A stretch of DNA of 64,000 nucleotides from Salisediminibacterium halotolerans (GTDB taxonomy: Bacteria; Bacillota; Bacilli; Bacillales; Salisediminibacteriaceae): contig NZ_RKQQ01000002.1 in the NCBI RefSeq assembly GCF_003814815.1, forward strand, positions 186,001 through 250,000. Direction: 5' to 3'. The position numbers were made by a program, and so were the translations under genes. Under the pieces are notes generated by a model. That model was not told the DNA's origin, made no database searches, and saw only the letters and a program-made list of their open reading frames with translations. This document shows positions 8,913 to 17,437 of this stretch, piece by piece (position 1 is the stretch's first letter; every line of letters begins with the position of its first letter).

Positions 8913-8939
8913 CGGTCTTTCTACGTCGTCAGAAGACCG
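8913..8939 (+). terminator. Hairpin between acetyltransferase gene and aroK
   Basis: CGGTCTT (8913-8919) pairs with AAGACCG (8933-8939). There is no T tract; instead the right arm abuts the -35 box of the aroK promoter. It may be a weak terminator or a structure affecting the promoter. Confidence 0.4.
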
Positions 8940-8968
8940 TTGACATCGGCGGAAGAATTGCCTATGAT
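8940..8968 (+). promoter_or_regulatory. Sigma-A promoter of aroK
   Basis: TTGACA (8940-8945), a 17-base spacer and TATGAT (8963-8968). This is a near-consensus promoter about 40 bases before aroK. Confidence 0.85.
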
Positions 8969-9008
8969 AGCGAAGACATCAGCTGTACAGAAGAAATGAG
9001 GAATACAC

Positions 9009-9557
9009 ATGGCGGAGAAAATGGAATCTTACAACGAGAAAAACATTATCTTCATCGGATTTATGGGGGTCGGTAAAACAACTGTCGGCCAAATAGTCGC
9101 AGAAAAACTTTCCCGTCCGTTTATCGATATCGATAATGAGATTGAAAAAGCATTTAACAAATCGATTCCTGATATTTTTGCTGAGGACGGTGAGGCGGCA
9201 TTTCGCGAAAAAGAACGGGAATTGATGCGTCAGCACTGTCTTGACCGTTTAAAAGTCATCTCGATCGGCGGGGGCGCTTTCCAAAACGAAGAGATCCGAA
9301 AAATCTGCATGGATCATGCAATTGTGATATTTTTAGACATCTCTTGGGAGTCTTGGCGTGAACGGATGGATTCTCTTGTCGATACCCGTCCGGTCTTGCA
9401 AAATTCTACAGATGACGAAATTAAAGATTTATTTTACCGCAGAAAAGCTGTGTATGCCGAACATCATCTGCGAATTGATTCGGATGAACAATCATCTGAG
9501 GAGATTGCCGACTATGTAACAAAGGAATTAAAACATAACAAATCGTTAAGAAATTAA
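9009..9557 (+). CDS. aroK: Shikimate kinase
   Basis: Shikimate kinase phosphorylates shikimate with ATP in aromatic amino acid synthesis. The 182-residue product has a Walker A loop GFMGVGKTT (17-25), the shikimate-binding DIDNEIE and FRxxE (FREKERE) motifs, the GGG loop (SIGGGAF) and the lid arginine in DTRPVLQ. Length is typical. It is followed closely by aroD, an earlier step of the same pathway, and a near-consensus promoter precedes it. Confidence 0.93.
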   Translation: MAEKMESYNEKNIIFIGFMGVGKTTVGQIVAEKLSRPFIDIDNEIEKAFNKSIPDIFAEDGEAAFREKERELMRQHCLDRLKVISIGGGAFQNEEIRKICMDHAIVIFLDISWESWRERMDSLVDTRPVLQNSTDDEIKDLFYRRKAVYAEHHLRIDSDEQSSEEIADYVTKELKHNKSLRN

Positions 9558-9602
9558 GCGACCAATTTTTTATGATTACCACGTGCGAAGGGGAAAACAT
9601 TC

Positions 9603-10337
9603 ATGGATGAAAACAAGGTTCCAATGCCCTTAATTTGTATGCCGATTGTCGGAACAACGCAGGAGGAAATAAACGCTGAAGCAGTATTTGCGTTTAGCAA
9701 AGATCCGGATATAGTGGAATGGCGAGCCGATTATTTTCAGGATGTCGACGATAAAGACAAAGTAATCGCAGTGCTGCAATCATTGCGCCAAACGCTTCCG
9801 AATCAAGCCGTTTTATTTACTCTGCGTAACGAAACAGAAGGCGGAAACCCTAATCAGTTAACCGAACATGCGAGGTTCTCTTTATATCTCGATGTTTGCC
9901 GGTCAGGACATGCGGATTACATCGATACCGAGCTGAACAATGATCATGACCAATTAAAAAAGCTTAGAAATGAGACGCAAAAACACAATGTGAATTTCAT
10001 CTTATCATTTCATGATTTTGAACAAACGCCGGCGGAAGAACAATTGAAAATTAACGCGGATGTTGCTGTGAGATTGGAAGCTGATTATTTTAAATTTGCC
10101 GTCATGTCAACGGTGAAAAATGATATTTTGACAGTGTTTCGTGTGACAGAAGACGTTTCGCATTCCATTCAGCCGATTTCAATGGCCATGGGCGTTTACG
10201 GTAAAATGACGCGGGCAGCCTCGTGGACTTTTGGATCAAAAGTGACTTTTGCTCAGGGGCGGAAGAGTTCTGCGCCAGGCCAAATGACGATCGAAGAATT
10301 GCGAACATCAATTGATAACATTCGTACACTTGTCTGA
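9603..10337 (+). CDS. aroD: 3-dehydroquinate dehydratase, type I
   Basis: Type I dehydroquinase dehydrates 3-dehydroquinate through a Schiff base. The 244-residue product shows the substrate-binding EWRADYF (39-45), the catalytic histidine in SFHDFEQTP (His137) and the Schiff-base lysine in DYFKFAVM (Lys164). The C-terminal segment with QGRKSSAPGQ closes the active site. It lies 45 bases after aroK and is probably co-transcribed with it. Confidence 0.95.
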   Translation: MDENKVPMPLICMPIVGTTQEEINAEAVFAFSKDPDIVEWRADYFQDVDDKDKVIAVLQSLRQTLPNQAVLFTLRNETEGGNPNQLTEHARFSLYLDVCRSGHADYIDTELNNDHDQLKKLRNETQKHNVNFILSFHDFEQTPAEEQLKINADVAVRLEADYFKFAVMSTVKNDILTVFRVTEDVSHSIQPISMAMGVYGKMTRAASWTFGSKVTFAQGRKSSAPGQMTIEELRTSIDNIRTLV

Positions 10338-10342
10338 TGGTC

Positions 10343-10377
10343 AATCTGCAATGTTTAATGCATTGCAGATTTTTTTA
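10343..10377 (+). terminator. Rho-independent terminator of aroK-aroD
   Basis: The stem AATCTGCAATG / CATTGCAGATT with a seven-base loop is followed by seven T. Confidence 0.9.
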
Positions 10378-10562
10378 TTTAATCGCTGGTGAAAGGAAAA
10401 GAATTTTAACGTGAAAAAACTAGATTAGAAAGATTTTTAACACCAGGTACCAAAAACAGCTTGCAAGACCAGGTCTCGATTGATAGACTGAATCTATATT
10501 CGTGAATGAATGAACATTTAGCAGTAACGGATGTAATTTGAGGGAAGATGGGGGAATGAACG

Positions 10563-11507
10563 ATGAAAATGCCTGAGCTGAAAATTGCACATATGAAACC
10601 GAAATGGCCGATTATTCAGGGGGGAATGGGTGTCGGCATCTCACTGAGCAACTTAGCTTCTGCTGTTTCCAATGCTGGCGGAATCGGAATTATTTCCGGC
10701 ACAGGGCTGCCGGTTGATGAACTGAGAAGCCATATACGAAAAGCGCGCGAAAAAACGCAGGGAGCCGGGTACATCGGGGTGAACTGCCTTTACGCGATGT
10801 CTGATTTCGCTGTGACGATGAAAGCCGCTTTGGAAGAGAAAGTTGATTTCATCATTTCCGGAGCAGGTATTTCAAGAGATATGTATAACTGGGGAAAAGC
10901 TTATGACACGCCGGTAATCTCGATTGTATCATCGGCAAAACTTGCGAAGATGTCAGAAAAACTCGGTGCTGCCGCTGTTGTGGTTGAAGGAAATGAAGCC
11001 GGCGGGCACCTCGGCACGGAAGAACCGCTGTTTGACTTGCTTCCGGAGATTGCTGAAGCCGTTGACATCCCTGTTATTGCTGCAGGCGGAATTACCAGCG
11101 GGACAGACGTTAAACGTGCGCTTGACTGCGGAGCTTCAGGGGTGCAAATGGGCACACGTTTTGCTGCCAGTTCGGAGTGCGACGCTTCCCAAAGTTTTAA
11201 GGAAAAGATCATTCAGGCGAAAGAGACCGTTCTCATGGACTCAGTTGTCGGTTTGAAAGGCAGAGCGATCGCGAACAATTTTACGGAAAGTATAAAAGGC
11301 GACGCGAAGCTGCCGATCAACAAATGCGTATCGTGTCTGAAGAAGTGTTCGCACCAGTACTGCATTTATCAGGCTCTCTTGTCATCGATGAACGGTGACA
11401 CAGATAACGGACTGGTTTTCAGCGGGGCAGGCGTTGACCGTGTGAATACGATTAAGTCAGTCCAAGAGATTTTTCTTGATCTGCAAAACGAAATTGCTTA
11501 TTCATAG
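10563..11507 (+). CDS. Nitronate monooxygenase-like FMN-dependent oxidoreductase
   Basis: The 314-residue product belongs to the 2-nitropropane dioxygenase / FabK-like TIM-barrel flavoprotein family. Visible signatures are IIQGGMGVGIS near the N-terminus, the phosphate-binding EAGGHLGTEEP, IAAGGITSGTDVKRAL and GVQMGTRFAAS. A cysteine-rich segment near residues 255-275 (NKCVSCLKKCSHQYC) is an added feature of one subgroup and may bind metal or be redox-active. Likely activity is oxidation of alkyl nitronates, or an enoyl-ACP reductase-like reaction; the sequence alone does not decide. It is a single gene, and its terminator hosts a miniature element copy. Confidence 0.8.
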   Translation: MKMPELKIAHMKPKWPIIQGGMGVGISLSNLASAVSNAGGIGIISGTGLPVDELRSHIRKAREKTQGAGYIGVNCLYAMSDFAVTMKAALEEKVDFIISGAGISRDMYNWGKAYDTPVISIVSSAKLAKMSEKLGAAAVVVEGNEAGGHLGTEEPLFDLLPEIAEAVDIPVIAAGGITSGTDVKRALDCGASGVQMGTRFAASSECDASQSFKEKIIQAKETVLMDSVVGLKGRAIANNFTESIKGDAKLPINKCVSCLKKCSHQYCIYQALLSSMNGDTDNGLVFSGAGVDRVNTIKSVQEIFLDLQNEIAYS

Positions 11508-11521
11508 AGCTCTATCGAGTT

Positions 11522-11548
11522 GAAAACCGCTCTTTTAAGAGCAGTTCT
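11522..11548 (+). terminator. Left copy of duplicated terminator (element copy A)
   Basis: Hairpin of the AACCGCTC / GAGCAGTT type with one mismatch, directly before element copy A. The better-preserved partner lies on the far side of the element. Confidence 0.6.
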
Positions 11549-12073
11549 CAGACGATTATTTTGATGCAAGCCACGCAGCCACTACCCTCCGCTTGCCCCG
11601 GGAAAGGACTCAGCTAGGATTCGGCGGCCTCAGACCGCCGAATCCGGATCTTTGTCTCTTGCTTTCAAGGCTGCTGAAAAAGTAGATGACCAATTGAGTG
11701 ACTGCATATTTATTCTCCCTTATAGATTGAGAAGTTTTATGAGACTGGAGCAAACTCGACGCCTGCGGGAAAAGCAACTGCCGAAGACCCCGCAAGAAGC
11801 GGTTCGCTTCTGAGGAGGCTGAGGCGTTGCCCGCGGCAAGCGAGTTTGCGGAGGGCTCATAATATTCTTTATTTTATGCGGCTCATAAATAAACGCCTGA
11901 TTTGTTTATCCAGCACTTTTTCAGCAGCCTCCTTGCTTTCCCGGAGGCGTCGGAGGAGTGGCTGCGTGGCTTCTTTTTATGAATAGGCTCGCTTTAAAAA
12001 AAAGACGATGCGTCCTCATCCGGTCTTTAATCAAGTTAACATATGACGATAACATGACTTTGTCTACACTCAA
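11548..12073 (+). mobile_element. Terminator-associated miniature element, copy A (deleted, and carrying a nested element)
   Basis: This copy shows the shared motifs CCTCCGCTTGCCCCGGG, GGACTCAGCTAG and a GGCGGCCT palindrome, and ends ACTTTGTCTACACTC. Its left inverted repeat has lost about ten bases (TCAGA runs straight into CGATTATT), and the second internal hairpin, about 110 bases, is missing. A second element is inserted at 11667-11931. Without the insert the copy is only about 250 bases. It is flanked by two versions of an AACCGCTCTT-type terminator. Confidence 0.8.
11667..11931. mobile_element. Second miniature inverted-repeat element nested in copy A
   Basis: The 265-base insert has terminal inverted repeats AGGCTGCTGAAAAAGT / ACTTTTTCAGCAGCCT and is flanked by the 9-base direct repeat CTTGCTTTC (11658-11666 and 11932-11940). 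The interior is itself palindromic (GAGCAAACTCG near the left, CGAGTTTGCGGAGGGCTC near the right). It has no credible reading frame. It interrupts the sequence CTTGCTTTCCCGG that is intact in the other four copies, so it inserted later. Confidence 0.85.
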
Positions 12074-12104
12074 GAACCGCTCTTAAAAAAGGCGGTTCTT
12101 GTTG
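12072..12104 (+). terminator. Right copy of duplicated terminator (element copy A)
   Basis: AAGAACCGC (12072-12080) pairs perfectly with GCGGTTCTT (12092-12100). It repeats the hairpin found at 11522-11548. Confidence 0.65.
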
Positions 12105-12139
12105 TTTAATTGTGGCGGAATTTTGACGATCTTGCTCTC

Positions 12140-12155
12140 AGTGATTCAGGTCACA
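12140..12155 (+). promoter_or_regulatory. Probable Fnr box upstream of hcp
   Basis: AGTGATTCAGGTCACA matches the Fnr/Crp consensus TGTGAn6TCACA except for the outermost left base. Its centre is about 41 bases before a plausible start downstream of a weak -10 (TACCCT, near 12177), the class II activator position. Confidence 0.65.
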
Positions 12156-12227
12156 TCAAGTTGTTCCGGCGCACGTTACCCTAGGACATGTGAACAGGTA
12201 AGCAACCAACTGGGGGAGGAATCATTT

Positions 12228-13880
12228 ATGAGTATGTTTTGTAATCAATGCCAGGAAGCGTTAAGAAATATCGGTTGTGATGCGATGGCCGGTGTGTGCG
12301 GCAAAACGAGCGAGACAGCCAATTTGCAGGATTTGTTGATTTATACGTTAAAAGGTGTCGCTTTTTTTAATCAAGAAGCGCGTGAGCACAACTTAAATCA
12401 TCCCGCTACTGACAGATTGATCATGGACGGATTATTTACAACAATTACGAATGCGAACTTTGATCCTGAATCTGTCGCTGACCGAATTGAAACAGCACTT
12501 GACGAGCGTGATGAAATCAAAGGCCGTTTACAAAAGCAAGGTTTGTATGAACAACAGCTTGAACCGGACTATGTCATGTGGCGCACGGGAAGAGACGGAT
12601 TCGAAGCAAAATCGGAAGAAAAGCAAGTAGGATTGCTTTCGGCTGATAATGAAGATGTTCGCAGTCTTCGCTCTTTAGTTCTATTCGGCCTGAAAGGAAT
12701 GGCAGCATACGCAGAGCATGCATTGAATCTCGGGTATAAAAAAGCGGATATTTCCCGGTTTATCGAACGCGCGCTTGTTGCAACGGAAGATGATTCTCTC
12801 TCAGCTGACGATTTGACAGCTCTTGCAATGGAAACAGGCAAGTACGGGGTCGATGTGATGGCTTTATTAGATGAGGCAAACACAACGACCTACGGTCACC
12901 CGGAAATGACAGAAGTTTCGATTGAAGTGCGCAACAATCCGGCGATTCTCGTCAGCGGTCACGATTTAAAAGACTTTGAAGAACTGTTAAAACAGACAGA
13001 AGGTACAGGTGTCGATGTTTACACGCACTCGGAAATGCTCCCGGCGAACTATTACCCGGCGTTTAAAAAGTACGATCATTTTGTCGGCAATTACGGCAAT
13101 GCTTGGTGGAAACAGAAAGAAGAGTTTTCCAGTTTTAACGGTCCGGTACTGTTTACAACCAATTGCATTGTACCGCCAAGAGCCGGCTATGCAGACCGTG
13201 TTTACACAACCGGCGCTACGGCTTATCCGGGATTCCCGCACATTCCGGATCGTGAGGACGGAGAAGAGAAAGATTTCACGCAGATTATTCAACACGCGAA
13301 GCAGCTTGAAAGCCCGACACAAATTGAAGAAGGTTCGATTGTCGGCGGATTTGCCCACAACCAAGTAACGCAGCTTGCTGATCAAGTTGTCGATGCAGTT
13401 AAAACCGGAGCGATTCGCAAATTCTTTGTGATGGCCGGCTGTGACGGACGCATGATGTCACGCGAGTATTACACAGAGTTTGCTAAACAGCTTCCGAAAG
13501 ACACCGTGATTTTAACCGCCGGCTGTGCAAAGTACCGGTATAACAAACTCCCGCTCGGTGATATTAACGGCATTCCGCGCGTTCTGGATGCCGGGCAATG
13601 CAACGATTCCTATTCATTGGCTGTTGTAGCGATGAAACTAAAAGAAATTTTTGAACTAAACGACATTAACGAATTGCCGATTGAGTACAACCTTGCTTGG
13701 TATGAACAAAAAGCGGTTATTGTCTTGCTGTCGCTTCTTCATCTCGGCGTGAAAGACATTAAACTCGGACCGACGCTCCCGGCGTTTCTGTCCCCGAATG
13801 TCGCGCAAGTTCTCGTTGACAAATTCGGAATCAGCGGGATGACAAATGTTGAAGATGATATGGCCGTGTTGAACGCTTAA
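12228..13880 (+). CDS. hcp: Hydroxylamine reductase / hybrid cluster protein
   Basis: Hcp contains a cubane cluster and a hybrid Fe-S-O cluster and acts on hydroxylamine or nitric oxide, limiting nitrosative stress during nitrate or nitrite respiration. The 550-residue product has the N-terminal cluster cysteines 5, 8, 17 and 24 (CX2CX8CX6C) and the hybrid-cluster motifs [26 protein letters not shown] and DAGQCNDSY. The ATG at 12228 follows GGGGGAGGA; a longer upstream frame runs through promoter DNA. The gene is intact although the neighbouring fnr and narG are broken. Confidence 0.95.
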   Translation: MSMFCNQCQEALRNIGCDAMAGVCGKTSETANLQDLLIYTLKGVAFFNQEAREHNLNHPATDRLIMDGLFTTITNANFDPESVADRIETALDERDEIKGRLQKQGLYEQQLEPDYVMWRTGRDGFEAKSEEKQVGLLSADNEDVRSLRSLVLFGLKGMAAYAEHALNLGYKKADISRFIERALVATEDDSLSADDLTALAMETGKYGVDVMALLDEANTTTYGHPEMTEVSIEVRNNPAILVSGHDLKDFEELLKQTEGTGVDVYTHSEMLPANYYPAFKKYDHFVGNYGNAWWKQKEEFSSFNGPVLFTTNCIVPPRAGYADRVYTTGATAYPGFPHIPDREDGEEKDFTQIIQHAKQLESPTQIEEGSIVGGFAHNQVTQLADQVVDAVKTGAIRKFFVMAGCDGRMMSREYYTEFAKQLPKDTVILTAGCAKYRYNKLPLGDINGIPRVLDAGQCNDSYSLAVVAMKLKEIFELNDINELPIEYNLAWYEQKAVIVLLSLLHLGVKDIKLGPTLPAFLSPNVAQVLVDKFGISGMTNVEDDMAVLNA

Positions 13881-13894
13881 TAATCAGCACTATA

Positions 13895-13938
13895 ATCCCT
13901 GCTTTGTATGCATCGGCGTACAGAAGCAGGGATCTTTC
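13895..13938 (+). terminator. Rho-independent terminator of hcp
   Basis: ATCCCTGCTT (13895-13904) pairs with AAGCAGGGAT (13924-13933), followed by CTTTCTATTT. Confidence 0.75.
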
Positions 13939-14039
13939 TATTTAGATATGAATAAACGGTGACAATGATGGAAAAGCAATTTCCAGTCGGTGAATCAAAG
14001 GTATAATAGAGGAAGAAATCTCAAAAAGGGTGTGATACC

Positions 14040-14729
14040 ATGCTACCGTTACTCGACCGTTTTGATCAGCATGATTACGATATTATCACCGCGAATGCCA
14101 AAGAAAAAAAGGTTGCAGAAGGCGGTCACGTTTTTGTTGAAGGCAAACCTTCAAACTAAATATTCTTTATTTTACGAGGTGTCGTACGTGTGTATAAAGA
14201 AATCACACCGGAAAAAGAAATTACTGTTTTCGTCCGCTCAAAAATGGACTCTGTCGGCGAGATCGGTATTTTCAGCGGCGACACGTATTCGAACTCAGCA
14301 CAAGCGATGACAGAAACGGTTCTTTATGTCATCGAACGTGAAACGATGGAGCGAATTATGGCGGAAAACGGCCGGATCGGCCTGCATTTCACCCGTTGGA
14401 TTGCCGAATCGCTTGAAGCCAGCAAGGCGAAACTGCGGGATTATTTATCGTTTGGTTCGGAAGGGGCGGTCGCTTCGTTTTTCATTCGCGCAGCCAATTC
14501 GAGCGGCAAACAGATGCCGGACGGCATTTTGATAAAAGAGCAGTTCGCTGTGCAAGATATTGCCAAACATCTCGGGATTTCCCGCGAGACGGCAAGCCGG
14601 ATTATCAGCCGTTGGAAACAAGAGCAAATGCTCGAGAAACGTTACCGGCATTATTTGATAAAAGACCTTGAATCGTTTCGGCAAATGCTCTCATGTGAAA
14701 CATGCGGCGTTCATAACTGTGTACTTTAA
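14040..14729 (+). pseudogene. fnr: Fnr-type anaerobic regulator, interrupted by an in-frame stop
   Basis: From the ATG at 14040 the frame encodes 39 residues (MLPLLDRF... to ...VEGKPSN), hits TAA at 14157-14159, and continues in the same frame with IFFILRGVVRVYKEI and the rest of a Crp/Fnr protein to 14729. Without the stop it would be 229 residues: cyclic-nucleotide-type beta barrel, long dimer helix, helix-turn-helix (AVQDIAKHLGISRETASRI) and a C-terminal CETCGVHNC. That CX2CX4C motif matches the [4Fe-4S] ligands Cys227/230/235 of Bacillus subtilis Fnr. A single base change in a Tyr, Leu, Gln, Lys or Glu codon would create the stop. Restart at GTG 14190 could give a 179-residue fragment lacking the first strands of the sensor barrel. 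Probably inactive; a sequencing error cannot be excluded. Confidence 0.85.
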
Positions 14730-14752
14730 AACACCCTGCGATGCAGGGTATT
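14728..14752 (+). terminator. Left copy of duplicated terminator (element copy B)
   Basis: The hairpin ACACCCTGC-GAT-GCAGGGTAT follows the fnr stop codon and ends at element copy B. Confidence 0.75.
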
Positions 14753-15119
14753 AGACTGTAGACAAACTATATTTTGATGTCAGCCATGAATCCACTGCCC
14801 TCCGCTTGCCCCGGGCAAGGACTCAGCTAGTATTCGGCGGTCTGAGGCCGCCGAATCCGGATCTTCGTCTCTTGCTTTCCCGGAGGCGTCGGAGGAGTGG
14901 ATGCATGGCTTCTTTTTTTATGAATACATTCCATTCAAAAAAGGAGGATGACCCAGCATCCCGGCTTTCTCCTGCGGGATAGCGAGACAGGCGAGACCCT
15001 GCAGGGCATAAGCCCGAAGCGGCTCGGCGCTCGCCCGCGGAAAGAAGTCGGACGATGCGTAGTCATCCGTTCCTTTTAACATGACATCTAACGATGTCAT
15101 GACTTTGTCAACACTCTGA
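14751..15119 (+). mobile_element. Terminator-associated miniature element, copy B
   Basis: A 369-base copy with left end TTAGACTGTAGACAAACT and right end GACTTTGTCAACACTCTGA, which are imperfect inverted repeats of each other. The interior contains two large imperfect hairpins: one bounded by AGCCATGAATCCACT and AGTGGATGCATGGCT, the other by GGATGACCCAGCATCCC and GGACGATGCGTAGTCATCC. No credible gene. The hairpin ACACCCTGCGATGCAGGGT is found immediately on both sides. Confidence 0.88.
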
Positions 15120-15149
15120 CACCCTGCGATGCAGGGTGTTTTAATTTTT
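15119..15149 (+). terminator. Right copy of duplicated terminator (element copy B)
   Basis: ACACCCTGC-GAT-GCAGGGTGT followed by TTTAATTTTTG. It repeats the hairpin at 14728-14752 and probably is the original 3' side with its T tract. Confidence 0.8.
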
Positions 15150-15161
15150 GTGAATGTTTCG

Positions 15162-15177
15162 TGTGATAACTGTCACA
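15162..15177 (+). promoter_or_regulatory. Fnr box 1 upstream of narG remnant
   Basis: TGTGATAACTGTCACA is a perfect match to the TGTGAn6TCACA palindrome. Confidence 0.8.
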
Positions 15178-15219
15178 AAAACAAACTGTTTCGTTACTGC
15201 TTTGTGACACCTTGTTCTA

Positions 15220-15235
15220 TGTGATTTCTGTCACT
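15220..15235 (+). promoter_or_regulatory. Fnr box 2 upstream of narG remnant
   Basis: TGTGATTTCTGTCACT matches the Fnr consensus except the last base. Its centre is 33-43 bases before the -10 candidates TAAATA (15259-15264) and TATAAC (15269-15274), fitting direct activation. Confidence 0.75.
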
Positions 15236-15299
15236 TCATTTATCGCTCTTTGCTTGGTTAAATAAATGTATAACTAATCACAGGACAGGGGTGAGTGCA

Positions 15300-17351
15300 G
15301 TGAGAAATCAACGCTCGCGCATTTGGGACAAATGGAAATACATGAAACCGAAAGAAACGTATGCAAACAATCACAGTGAATTAACCGAAGAAAGCCGCGA
15401 TTGGGAAGCGATTTATAAACGCCGCTGGCAGCACGATAAAGTGATCCGCTCTACGCATGGGGTGAACTGTACAGGGGCGTGCAGCTGGAACATTTTTGTG
15501 AAAGACGGCATTGTGACATGGGAAGGACAAAGTTTGGACTATCCGTCGACCGGACCGGACATGCCGGAATATGAACCGCGCGGATGTCCGCGCGGAGCAA
15601 GTTTTTCTTGGTATATCTACAGTCCGCTGCGGGTGAAATATCCGTATGTAAGGAAAATTTTGCTCGATATGTGGCGAAGCGCCCGAGAAGAACACAGCAT
15701 GCCGCTTGAAGCGTGGAAAAGCATCGTTGAGAATCCAGCGAAAGCGAAAGAATATAAACAGGCAAGAGGGAAAGGCGGTCTTGTCCGCGGCACCTGGGAC
15801 GAAGTTCGGGAAATGATTGCTGCATCCATGCTCTATACGTCGCTGACGTACGGACCGGATCGAAATGCCGGCTTTTCTCCGATTCCGGCGATGTCGATGG
15901 TTTCACATGCCGCAGGGGCGCGTTTTATGAACTTGATGGGCGGGCCGATGCTCAGTTTTTACGATTGGTATGCTGATCTTCCGCCGGCTTCGCCGCAAGT
16001 ATGGGGAGACCAGACAGATGTGCCGGAAAGTTCAGACTGGTTTAACTCCGGCTACATTATGACTTGGGGATCGAATGTGCCGCTGACAAGAACACCGGAC
16101 GCACACTTTTTGTCGGAAGCAAGGTACCGGGGAACAAAAGTCGTTTCCGTCAGCCCGGATTATGCGGAATCGACAAAGTTTTCCGATACATGGCTGTCCG
16201 TTACGCAAGGCAGTGACGGGGCGCTCGCGATGGCGATGGGCCATGTGATTTTGAATGAGTTTTACAACAAACATCAAGAACCGTATTTCCATGCATATGC
16301 AAAAGAATATACCGATATGCCGTTTATGCTGACCTTAAAAGCAACGAAAGACGGCTTAACGGCTGACCGGTTTTTACATGCAGCCGATCTCGGTCTTGAT
16401 GTTGACAACGATGCTTGGAAACCGCTCGTGTTTGATGAAAACAGCAAAGAATTTAAAATCCCTAAAGGGACGATGGGTTCACGCTGGGAAGAAAAACAAA
16501 GCTGGGCGCTGGAAATGACCGATGAAGTTACCGGCAAAGCGATCGAACCAGCATTGACACTTCTCGGGCAAGAAGAGGAGATCAAGACAATTGCGCTGCC
16601 GAATTTTACAGATGATACGCATCGGGTGAATCAACGGAATATCCCGGTTAAACGGATTGAGCGTAACGGCGAAGGCACTTATGTGACAAGCGTCTTCGAT
16701 GTCATGATGGCTAATTATGCGATTGATCGCGGTATCGGCGGCGAAGCAGGAGCAAACTACGATGATCTCCAGCCATTCACACCGGCTTGGCAAGAAAAAA
16801 TAACCGGTGTTGAACGGGAAAAAGTAATTCAGATTGCGAAAGAATTTGCGCAAAATGCAGCTGATACGAAAGGTCGTTCGATGATTATTATGGGGGCGGG
16901 TATCAATCACTGGTATAACTCGGATACGATTTACCGCGCTGTACTGAATTTGATTTTGCTCGTCGGCGCACAAGGCGTCAATGGCGGCGGCTGGGCCCAT
17001 TATGTCGGACAGGAAAAATTGCGTCCGGCTGAAGGTTGGCAGACCGTAATGAGCGGGAAAGATTGGCAAGGTCCGCCGCGCTTGCAAAACGGCACCTCTT
17101 TTTACTATTTCGCTACGGATCAATGGCGTAAGGAAGTGGCCGGTTTTGTCGAATCCGGAAATGATGAAACGGAAGAAACCGCTGAAATGTTTCGTCATAT
17201 TAAAGTGACGTTAGAAGATAATCAAGCAGCGGTGAAGGAAGTGGACGCCGAATTTTCTTCCTTGGTTGAAGTTATTAAAGAAATCGGTTCAGCGTCGGAT
17301 AAAGTTGCCAGGTCTGCTCAGGAATTAAATGAGAAAGCGCGGGATGCCTGA
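15300..17351 (+). pseudogene. narG: NarG N-terminal half fused in frame to a chemotaxis receptor tail
   Basis: Residues 1-610 are closely similar to the Bacillus respiratory nitrate reductase alpha subunit: the FS0 cluster motif STHGVNCTGACSWN, GCPRGASFSWY, QTDVPESSDW, WGSNVPLTRTPDAHF and LVGAQGVNGGGWAHYVGQ. After FYYFATDQWR (ends at 17129) the similarity stops. The last 73 residues (KEVAGFVESGNDETEE... to ...ARSAQELNEKARDA) look like the C-terminal coiled coil of a methyl-accepting chemotaxis protein. Normal NarG is about 1,220 residues, so half the molybdopterin enzyme and narH, narJ and narI are gone. The simplest reading is a deletion joining narG to a downstream receptor gene. GTG 15300 is preferred because AGGGGTGA precedes it; GTG 15291 is an alternative. 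The product cannot be a working nitrate reductase. Confidence 0.88.
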
Positions 17352-17365
17352 TCCTGCGTTTTTTT
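17338..17365 (+). terminator. Terminator of the former chemotaxis receptor gene
   Basis: CGCGGGAT (17338-17345) pairs with ATCCTGCG (17351-17358) with one G-U pair, followed by seven T. It overlaps the stop codon of the fusion frame. Confidence 0.75.
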
Positions 17366-17437
17366 ACGGTGTTATGCTTGTTTTTTTGACGCGCCGGTTT
17401 TTACTCCGGTAAACTGAGTGGAGAGGAGGGAATCGAT

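Noticed and set aside
10500-10540. GTGAATGAATGAAC upstream of the nitronate monooxygenase gene as a FadR-like operator
   Set aside because: Only one half-site resembles the fatty-acid repressor consensus; there is no palindrome.
11610-11795. Short minus-strand frame across element copy A and the nested element
   Set aside because: It spans the junction of two mobile repeats and has no ribosome site or recognisable product.
12987-13385. Minus-strand frame of 132 codons inside hcp
   Set aside because: Antisense shadow of hcp with no ribosome site and no family resemblance.
14918-15100. Reading frame on the minus strand inside element copy B
   Set aside because: Related frames occur in other copies of the repeat (21716-22024, 47124-47345) in different states and without ribosome sites; they arise from GC-rich palindromes, not coding selection.
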